This document shows positions 1 through 5,334 of a stretch of DNA of 5,673 bases, piece by piece (the first letter of the stretch is position 1; each line of letters starts with the position of its first letter). The translations under genes were made by a program, and so were the position numbers. Below the pieces are notes generated by a model that had not been told where the DNA came from, did no database searches, and saw only the letters and a program-made list of their open reading frames with translations. The stretch comes from an uncultured Bacteroidales bacterium (lineage in GTDB: Bacteria > Bacteroidota > Bacteroidia > Bacteroidales > ML635J-15): the NCBI GenBank assembly GCA_905233405.1, contig CAJOEG010000111.1, forward strand, positions 1 through 5,673. Reading direction: 5' to 3'.

Positions 1-1833
1 GACCCCTCGTATTGCTCTGGTATCAAGGCTACCTACATGTATATCAACAATGGCGACTTGACAATTACCTGCCCGTCGTCGAATGATGGTGCAAGAGGCA
101 TTTCTACCGATAATTTCCTTCGTATGAATGGCGGAACAGTAACCTTGTCGGTTGCTGGCAACGGCGGTTCGTACACTAATGTAGACAATGTTGCCGACAC
201 ATACAGTGCAACTTGTATCAAGAGCGATTTGTCGGTTGACATCTACGGTGGAACTCTTGACATCACTTGTAGCGGAACCGACAGCAAGGGCATTTCGTGC
301 GACGGCATAATAAACCTTCACGACGGTACTTACACAATGCGTGCAACAGGCACTGACTCTAAGGCTGTAAAGGCAGACCAGATATTAAATATCAACGGCG
401 GAACATACACCGTAACTTGCAGCGGACAGGAAAGCAAGGGCTTCTCTTGCGATGATGTTATTCACGTCTCTGGTGGAAATGTTAACTTGACAATCTCTGG
501 CAAGGCTGGCAAGGGCTTCAAGTCGGATGTGACTTTTGCAATGTACGATGGTTCTATTACTGCTAACATTTCGGGTGCTACATTGGTTTCTGGAACCGAT
601 GCTTCGAATAGTGTTGCTGTTAAGTCAAGTGGAGCAATAATAATTGAAGGCGGAACAATCAACGCAACCTGCACATCGGCTTCGGGTGGAGCAAAGGGAC
701 TTTCATCGGTTGGAAATATGACAATAAGTGGTGGCAATATCACAATAACGACTGAAGGTGCTGGTGCTACACTTTCAGGTTCAGGCACTTCTTGTACCGA
801 CGGTTGTGCTCCGTGCTGTATCAAGAGCGAAGGAAACCTTACAATACTCGCAGGTATAATCAACTGCTCGAGCACCGGCAAGGGCGGCAAGGGCATTGCT
901 TGCGACGGAATTCTTACTATCGGTGAAATGAACGCCGATAACAATCTCATTGATATTGATGTTATGACTTCAGGTGCACCCGTAAATGTAACCGGTGGTG
1001 GACCTGGCGGTGGAGGATTCCCTGGTGGTCCTGGCGGAGGTTCTTCTTCTTCAGATTATTGGAAAGGTCTGCCAAAGTGTATTAAGGCAGTAGGCAACAT
1101 TGTAATAAACAGTGGACATATTTCTGCATACTGCGCACAGACAAGTGGCGACCCGACAGGCGAAGGTATTGAAAGTAAGGACGGCATATATATCAATGGT
1201 GGGTTCATTGAGGCAAATGCATACGACGACGCTATAAATTGTGCTAGTCATATCGAAGTAAATGGCGGATATGTTTGGGCTTATTCTCGTGGAAATGATG
1301 CTATCGACTGCAATGGCGCATACTCACAATATAATGGTGGTGTAGTTATCGCTGCAGGAAAAGAAGAGGCTATTGATGCAAACTGTGACGGAATGGGCGG
1401 CACTCAAGGTCATCTTATTATTAATGGTGCTACTATCATCGCATACCGCGCATCGAGCGGTGGAATGGGTGGCGGCGGAGGTATGGCACTCCTCGACAGC
1501 CCTACATATCAGAATGGACAGAAATATCTTGCACCGACATTCAGTGCAGGTTCAAAGTATTGCATAAAGAACAGTTCGAGCAATACGGTACTTATTTACC
1601 AGCATCCGTCAAGCATTTCTGGCAGCGGTTTTATGACAGATTCAGGTCTCAGGGATACTAATAATGGCAGCAAGGCAACTGTCAATTATGTATTTACCAG
1701 TCCCAATGTGACATCTGGAACATATACGATGTATACAAATCCAACCATAAATGGTACAGCAAACTGGCACGGAATTTATGTTGGAGCAACTGCAACTACT
1801 TCTGGAAACGGAACTTCACTTACAGCACAATAA
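1..1833 (+). CDS. Cthe_2159-like beta-helix carbohydrate-binding domain protein (5' end cut by window)
   Basis: The frame is open from base 1, giving 610 visible residues; the ATG at 37 is internal, because the preceding codons (…YCSGIKATY) already form part of a coil. The protein is a chain of beta-helix turns of the pattern GI(K/S)-x-x-G-x-(I/L)-x-I-x-GG-T-(I/L)-x-(I/V), as in the Cthe_2159 family (Pfam PF14262), whose founder binds cellulose and pectin and resembles family 9 polysaccharide lyases. Four turns of exactly 25 residues lie at 241-540. A Gly/Pro-rich loop at 994-1053 and a second Gly-rich loop at 1456-1488 interrupt the helix. After the first loop, acidic turns DDAINC, NDAIDC and EEAIDANC stack (1225-1386) and could bind calcium. 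The tail (about 1500-1830) is a separate beta-rich end domain. Twenty cysteines are visible, which is high for an exported protein. The signal peptide is off-window. A binding rather than catalytic role is inferred from the family. Confidence 0.88.
   Translation, partial: DPSYCSGIKATYMYINNGDLTITCPSSNDGARGISTDNFLRMNGGTVTLSVAGNGGSYTNVDNVADTYSATCIKSDLSVDIYGGTLDITCSGTDSKGISCDGIINLHDGTYTMRATGTDSKAVKADQILNINGGTYTVTCSGQESKGFSCDDVIHVSGGNVNLTISGKAGKGFKSDVTFAMYDGSITANISGATLVSGTDASNSVAVKSSGAIIIEGGTINATCTSASGGAKGLSSVGNMTISGGNITITTEGAGATLSGSGTSCTDGCAPCCIKSEGNLTILAGIINCSSTGKGGKGIACDGILTIGEMNADNNLIDIDVMTSGAPVNVTGGGPGGGGFPGGPGGGSSSSDYWKGLPKCIKAVGNIVINSGHISAYCAQTSGDPTGEGIESKDGIYINGGFIEANAYDDAINCASHIEVNGGYVWAYSRGNDAIDCNGAYSQYNGGVVIAAGKEEAIDANCDGMGGTQGHLIINGATIIAYRASSGGMGGGGGMALLDSPTYQNGQKYLAPTFSAGSKYCIKNSSSNTVLIYQHPSSISGSGFMTDSGLRDTNNGSKATVNYVFTSPNVTSGTYTMYTNPTINGTANWHGIYVGATATTSGNGTSLTAQ
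241..540 (+). repeat. Four tandem 75-nt (25-residue) beta-helix coil repeats
   Basis: Translated in frame, 241-315, 316-390, 391-465 and 466-540 are four consecutive units of exactly 25 residues. Shared positions are residues 3-4 (GG or DG), position 12 (G) and position 16 (K, usually in SKG or SKA), followed by a turn and an aliphatic pair near the end. Units 1 and 3 carry Cys at positions 10 and 20, while units 2 and 4 have A/I and A/S there. The repeat is visible at protein level; the DNA has diverged, so it is not a recent duplication of all four units. Confidence 0.85.
994..1053 (+). other. Gly/Pro-rich low-complexity loop inside the beta-helix protein
   Basis: Twenty codons encode runs of glycine with proline (GGGPGGGGF, PGGPGGG) followed by four serines. 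The stretch separates the Cys-rich N-terminal coils from the acidic-turn C-terminal coils. Similar Gly-rich inserts are common in Cthe_2159-type proteins, so it is probably a flexible loop. The reading frame is intact across it. Confidence 0.75.
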
Positions 1834-1839
1834 TATTTT

Positions 1840-2562
1840 ATGAAGAAATTACTTTTAGTTATACTCCCTATGCTTCTCCTTGTTGCACTCAGCTCGTGCA
1901 ACAAGGACGAAGGTGAGGGTGGCACAGGTATCATCGAAGGTGATGTAAAACTTGTTTTACACCCAGATGACAACTATAACCTTGAAACCGACACAATAGT
2001 GGCGGCAAAGGTTGATGTCTTTATTGTTTACGGCGACGACACATTTTATGGTGATGATGTCGAAACCGATGCTAAGGGGCATTACCGCTTCAAGTATATG
2101 AATCCGGGCAAATACACTATTTTTGCTTATTCAACCAAGCCTGATGGCGAGAAAATCGCTGTTTCGCAGGAAGTTGAGTTGAAGAAGGGTGCTACTGCAA
2201 CCGTTTCGACAATCTACATTCACGAGGGCAAGGCATACGGCACCTCGATGATAAAAGGGCGAGTGTATGCTAGATATTATCATAATGCCTCTAATTATAA
2301 TAATCCAAGAGGAGAAGGTTGGGCCTACGACCATCGTGTATTTATCAAGCGTGATGCGGAACCTTATCATTTTGATGATGTGCGTGTTGGTATGGATGGA
2401 TATTTCTATTTCCAGAAAATCACACCTGGCGACTATACAATTTTCACTTTTACCGAGAATTTGAAAGAAATCCCCGATACTGTAACTCGCAGTGTAAAAG
2501 TTGAAAATGCTGGCGAAATATATGAGATTCCAGATACAATTAACATTATTATAAATGTTTAG
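1840..2562 (+). CDS. Surface lipoprotein with two transthyretin-like (carboxypeptidase-regulatory-like) beta domains
   Basis: This 240-residue protein starts 6 nt after the previous stop. Residues 1-19 are a lipoprotein signal peptide with lipobox L-S-S-C and lipidated Cys20. The next residues, N-K-D-E, fit the K-(D/E)2 type lipoprotein export signal known in Bacteroidota, so outer-surface display is likely. Two similar beta domains follow: about 30-127, with the diagnostic strand-turn-strand D-A-K-G-H-Y-R-F…NPGKYTIFAY (77-97), and about 137-240, with D-G-Y-F-Y-F…TPGDYTIFTF (186-204). This G-x-Y-x-F…PG-x-Y-T pattern is typical of prealbumin-like domains (CarboxypepD_reg or SdrD-B type), which are usually structural or binding modules. 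No catalytic motif is visible. A role as scaffold or anchor for the beta-helix partner is inferred from operon position only. Confidence 0.85.
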   Translation: MKKLLLVILPMLLLVALSSCNKDEGEGGTGIIEGDVKLVLHPDDNYNLETDTIVAAKVDVFIVYGDDTFYGDDVETDAKGHYRFKYMNPGKYTIFAYSTKPDGEKIAVSQEVELKKGATATVSTIYIHEGKAYGTSMIKGRVYARYYHNASNYNNPRGEGWAYDHRVFIKRDAEPYHFDDVRVGMDGYFYFQKITPGDYTIFTFTENLKEIPDTVTRSVKVENAGEIYEIPDTINIIINV

Positions 2563-2565
2563 GAT

Positions 2566-2979
2566 ATGAAAAGGATACTCGCAATAATACTTGTGCTGAT
2601 GATGTCGGCTTTTGTCGTTTGCGCACAGACAACCGAGGAAAAGCGTGAGAAGCGCAAAGGTCTTACCGTAAAGGAATGGAACGAAAACCAAGCCACCAAG
2701 ACGCGTTTTCTCGACCACGTGACAAAGTACGATGCCAACGGTTTCAAGATTGAAGAAATCGAGTATGCCAACTACGGACAGAAATCGCGTGTGACTTTTG
2801 AATACAATACGATTGGAAAGTGTATCAAGGAAGTTGAGTACGATAGCCGCAACAAACCGGTACGCATCCGCAAGTTCGAGTATTATCCCGACGGAAGCAA
2901 GAAGAAACAGTACAATTATTTTCCTAACGGCAAACTCGAAACCGTGAAGGAATTTGAGTACATTTTTGATAAACAGTAG
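2566..2979 (+). CDS. Small exported protein with tyrosine-ended repeats of 12-14 residues (function unknown)
   Basis: The protein has 137 residues and starts 3 nt after the lipoprotein stop. Residues 1-20 form a signal peptide with a likely signal peptidase I site VCA|QTT; the Cys at 19 is not in a lipobox (F-V-V-C). Residues 21-50 are charged and probably helical. From about 55 on, short beta-type repeats end in Tyr at 67, 80, 92, 106, 118 and 132, often as E-Y, and several carry a turn x-(N/D/I)-G before a Lys: DANGFK, NTIGKC, YPDGSK, FPNGKL. This resembles YD/RHS-like or YwqK/MORN-like sheet repeats, but I cannot assign a named family. The mature protein is strongly basic, so contact with an anionic polymer such as polyphosphate or acidic glycan is conceivable. 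I do not recognise a function. Confidence 0.8.
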   Translation: MKRILAIILVLMMSAFVVCAQTTEEKREKRKGLTVKEWNENQATKTRFLDHVTKYDANGFKIEEIEYANYGQKSRVTFEYNTIGKCIKEVEYDSRNKPVRIRKFEYYPDGSKKKQYNYFPNGKLETVKEFEYIFDKQ

Positions 2980-2984
2980 TCCGA

Positions 2985-3761
2985 ATGTTGTCATCGATTG
3001 AAGATAAATTGCAATCGTTCAATACTATCACCCTTGCCGAAATGGAAAAGGTGAAACTGATGAACAGGGTTGACACCAAATTTTTGGTAACAACCGAGCA
3101 ACTTATGGAAATCCTTGACCGAATAAGCCAAAGGTATTTTGTGCAGTTCAACGAGGGCAGGCGTATCGCCGATTACAACACGCTTTACTACGACACTCCC
3201 GATTGCAAGATGTACATAGCACACCACAACCGCAAACTGAACAGGCAGAAACTGCGCTCGCGCATATATGTTGATAGCAACTTGGCATTTTGCGAAATAA
3301 AGACTAAAAACAACAAGGGGCGCACTAAGAAAAAGCGTGTTCCCATCGACTGTTCCAATTTCGGCACTATGTTGCAGAATGACGACACACGAAACTTTGT
3401 TTCGGAGCATTTAAGGTACGATGTCAGCGAACTTTCGCCAGTCCTTGAAAACAAGTTTACACGCATAACGCTTGTAAATGTCGAAAAGACCGAACGCCTT
3501 ACCATCGACATGAATGTCAACCTGATAAATCGTGTAACTGGCAAATCGGCATGTATTCCGAACCTTGTCATCATCGAGCTTAAGCAGGACGGACTATGCC
3601 CATCTTATTTCCGCGATGTGCTGCTCGACTTGCGTATAAAACAGAAACGAATCAGTAAGTACTGCCTTGGCACTGTGCTTACAAATCCGAATATAAAGAA
3701 CAACCGCTTCAGGAGAAAGATGCGGTATATTGAAAAATTGTGTAATACGAAAATTTTATGA
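2985..3761 (+). CDS. VTC-domain (polyphosphate polymerase-like) protein, CYTH/TTM fold
   Basis: This 258-residue protein has no signal peptide or membrane segment, so it is predicted cytoplasmic. It spans one VTC domain (Pfam PF09359), the fold of the catalytic domain of yeast Vtc4, which makes polyphosphate from ATP. Landmarks of the basic tunnel are visible in order: R28-x-D-x-K32; Y68-Y-D-T-P; K89-L-R-S-R93; E104-I-K106; a Lys/Arg strand 115-118 (KKKR); R160; R171 with D175; E198-L-K200; and the closing S224-K-Y. These Lys/Arg/Glu positions are what the fold uses to hold triphosphate and metal, and none of the obvious ones is missing, so an active enzyme is plausible. It lacks the SPX domain of yeast Vtc4 and a fused membrane domain. 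Its stop overlaps the start of the DUF4956 gene (ATGA), suggesting the two act as a complex. Polymerisation of phosphate is inferred from the family; triphosphatase or ligand sensing are alternatives. Confidence 0.88.
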   Translation: MLSSIEDKLQSFNTITLAEMEKVKLMNRVDTKFLVTTEQLMEILDRISQRYFVQFNEGRRIADYNTLYYDTPDCKMYIAHHNRKLNRQKLRSRIYVDSNLAFCEIKTKNNKGRTKKKRVPIDCSNFGTMLQNDDTRNFVSEHLRYDVSELSPVLENKFTRITLVNVEKTERLTIDMNVNLINRVTGKSACIPNLVIIELKQDGLCPSYFRDVLLDLRIKQKRISKYCLGTVLTNPNIKNNRFRRKMRYIEKLCNTKIL

Positions 3762-4618
3762 AGAAATTATTTTTTCTGATGGTGGCGATTGCCCTTTTTG
3801 CGGTAAAAGGATTTGCCCAGGAACAGATGGCAGAAGTTGTCGATTCCGAAAATGCCATTGAAGCAATTGCTGAAGATAATTCGAGTTTCATTGCCGACAA
3901 CAAGGAATTCGATCCCGACATAGCCCGCGAATTTGCGGATGAGATGACTGCAATTGCATCACCAAACGACATTTTAGGCATTCCGCTGTGGAACAAGGAC
4001 AGCCTTCTGTCGATGTTCGTTTTGTTCCTTGTGAACATTATAATCTGCTGGCTTATAGTACATTTCCTGTATTATCGCAAGAGCAAGCGCAAAGATTATT
4101 ATTTCACGTTTATGCTGTTCGGCACGACGGTCTTTCTGCTGATGAACCTGCTCAACAATGTGAACCTTGCAATGGGCTTTGCAATGGGTCTGTTCGCCAT
4201 CTTCGGACTTATCCGTTACCGCACCGAGCCTTTGCCAATCCGCGAGATGACTTATCTGTTTGTGATTATTGGCATTTCAGTAATCAACGGACTGGCAATG
4301 AGCCACGGATACATTAATTTGCTTGCTGTTAATGTGCTGTTTATCATTGTGATAATTATTTTCGATGGTAACAAGGCAATTAAGCATGTGGCAACCAAGA
4401 TTGTTCTATACGAGCGCATCGAACTTGTAAAGCATGGTCGCGAGGACGAACTTATTGCCGACCTTAAGGAACGCACAGGGCTCGACATTCAGCGCATCGA
4501 AGTGGGACACATAGATTTCCTGCGCGATGTGGCATACATCAAGATTTACTATACGCCCATCAGTGACCAAATAAACAGCATCGACACTATGGTCAAGCAT
4601 AAGGATTTCATGAAATAA
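3758..4618 (+). CDS. DUF4956 inner-membrane protein with signal peptide and acidic periplasmic segment
   Basis: The protein has 286 residues. Residues 1-20 look like a cleavable signal peptide (GFA|QEQ). Residues 21-80 are acidic and probably periplasmic. Five hydrophobic segments follow at about 83-105, 114-132, 136-153, 164-182 and 187-203. Basic loops after segment 1 (YYRKSKRK), segment 3 (IRYRTEPLPIRE) and segment 5 (KAIKHVATK) place those sides in the cytoplasm, so the C-terminal domain (about 210-286) is cytoplasmic, where the VTC protein would be. The motif GLFAIFGLIRYRT (144-156) and the tail with ERIELV and RTGLDIQRIEVGHID are hallmarks of DUF4956 (Pfam PF16316). The molecular role of this family is unknown to me. 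Coupled translation with the VTC gene suggests a membrane partner, possibly a polymer conduit or anchor by analogy with the membrane part of yeast VTC; this is inference. Confidence 0.88.
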   Translation: MKKLFFLMVAIALFAVKGFAQEQMAEVVDSENAIEAIAEDNSSFIADNKEFDPDIAREFADEMTAIASPNDILGIPLWNKDSLLSMFVLFLVNIIICWLIVHFLYYRKSKRKDYYFTFMLFGTTVFLLMNLLNNVNLAMGFAMGLFAIFGLIRYRTEPLPIREMTYLFVIIGISVINGLAMSHGYINLLAVNVLFIIVIIIFDGNKAIKHVATKIVLYERIELVKHGREDELIADLKERTGLDIQRIEVGHIDFLRDVAYIKIYYTPISDQINSIDTMVKHKDFMK

Positions 4619-4623
4619 AGTTT

Positions 4624-5301
4624 TTGAAAAAAGTTAGCATCATATTATTGTTTGTTATAATGGTTTGTCTGCCATACATTTCGGTGTATGCGCAGACGAC
4701 CGATTTTGGTGCTATTGTTGGTGCCGGATACTCTGGTAAGATTGTAAAAGGCTTCGGCTATTCGGTTGAAGGAGAAGTAAAGACCGGTGGAAATTTCACT
4801 GAATTCAATCGCTTCAAGGTATCTGGCGGATTTGGCTATTCGTTCTGGAAAAGTCGCTTCAAGGTTTCTGCCGACTTCGACTACATACTCAAGAACCGCC
4901 AAACATATATGGAGAATCGCTATCGCGTGAGTGGTGGTCTTACTTATTCGGAGAAGATAAGGAGTTTCAAGTTGTCGCTACGGTCAAAGTATCAGGCATC
5001 ATTTTACGATGAATCACGCGCTCCGCACAAGTATAACCCCAAGACATACATTCGCAACAGGTTTGAGATTTCGTACAGTTTCTTCAGCAAGCCTGTAAAG
5101 TTGTATGCTTCCACCGAGATGTTTATCCGTCTGTACAAGAAAGATGCGCGTTTCATTGACGAGATGCGTACAGTTGTTGGTGTAACATATCGCCTAAACA
5201 AGAACAATTCGCTCGACTTTTACCTTCGTTCCGACAACGAGGTGCAGGTGAAGAATCCTGCGAATATTTATTATATCGGAGTGGGGTATAGTTTTAAGTA
5301 A
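4624..5301 (+). CDS. DUF2490-type outer-membrane beta-barrel protein (TTG start)
   Basis: The start is TTG at 4624, 5 nt after the previous stop. It is chosen because it yields a complete signal peptide (MKKVSIILLF…, cleavage VYA|QTT at 23/24); the first in-frame ATG, at 4660, would remove the basic head and most of the hydrophobic core. The mature protein of about 202 residues is made of alternating hydrophobic/polar strands rich in Tyr, Phe and Arg, with strand pairs such as R-F-K-V-S-G-G-F-G-Y-S-F and R-Y-R-V-S-G-G-L-T-Y, and a mid-protein I-R-N-R-F-E-I-S-Y typical of DUF2490 (Pfam PF10677). It ends Y-I-G-V-G-Y-S-F-K, a barrel-type last strand with Phe next to last. I infer 10-12 strands, a small barrel. 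As the last operon gene it may provide the outer-membrane component; whether it is a channel or structural is not visible. Confidence 0.82.
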   Translation: MKKVSIILLFVIMVCLPYISVYAQTTDFGAIVGAGYSGKIVKGFGYSVEGEVKTGGNFTEFNRFKVSGGFGYSFWKSRFKVSADFDYILKNRQTYMENRYRVSGGLTYSEKIRSFKLSLRSKYQASFYDESRAPHKYNPKTYIRNRFEISYSFFSKPVKLYASTEMFIRLYKKDARFIDEMRTVVGVTYRLNKNNSLDFYLRSDNEVQVKNPANIYYIGVGYSFK

Positions 5302-5317
5302 GATTTATTTCATTGTT

Positions 5318-5334
5318 ATGCTGAATTTCAGCAT
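5318..5334. terminator. Perfect 17-nt hairpin between convergent genes, candidate terminator of the plus-strand operon
   Basis: ATGCTGA-ATT-TCAGCAT forms a 7-bp stem with a 3-nt loop (8 paired positions if the loop shrinks to one base). On the plus strand it starts 16 nt after the operon stop and is followed by a short T run (TTTTG from 5334), a weak Rho-independent shape. On the minus strand no T run follows, so it would serve mainly the plus-strand transcript. It overlaps the stop codon of the phosphatase gene. The stem is short and moderately AT-rich, so efficiency is uncertain. Confidence 0.5.

Larger units (their letters stand above)
1..5301 (+). other. Predicted six-gene operon for an envelope-spanning VTC/DUF4956/beta-helix module
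   Basis: Six genes run in the same direction with gaps of 6, 3 and 5 nt, then a 4-nt ATGA overlap, then 5 nt. No space remains for internal promoters other than inside coding sequence, and I see no terminator hairpin between genes. The operon extends left of the window because the first gene is already open at base 1. It ends at 5301, where a convergent gene begins. Products are predicted to sit in cytoplasm (VTC), inner membrane (DUF4956), periplasm or outside (small repeat protein, lipoprotein, beta-helix protein) and outer membrane (DUF2490 barrel). Co-transcription is inferred from spacing only. Confidence 0.85.

Noticed and set aside
37..39. ATG at 37 as true start of the beta-helix gene
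   Set aside because: The frame is open before it and encodes a coil motif (C-S-G-I-K); no signal peptide follows the ATG, which an exported beta-helix protein needs.
462..950. 162-codon minus-strand open frame opposite the beta-helix gene
   Set aside because: Its Pro/Ile/Val-rich translation is the mirror of the Gly/Thr-rich repeat coding strand; it has no recognisable domain and no own spacing.
994..1053. Gly-rich DNA stretch as a possible simple-sequence phase-variation tract
   Set aside because: The codons are mixed (GGT, GGC, GGA, CCT) with no pure mono-, di- or trinucleotide run long enough to slip; it reads as a protein loop.
2131..2994. Long open frame of 287 codons on the minus strand
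   Set aside because: It lies fully opposite the lipoprotein and small repeat protein genes, which have signal peptides and domain patterns; its translation shows no family features and is low in charged segments expected of a real protein.
2991..3574. Two overlapping minus-strand open frames (128 and 139 codons) opposite the VTC gene
   Set aside because: The plus strand encodes a complete conserved VTC domain here; the antisense translations show no motif.
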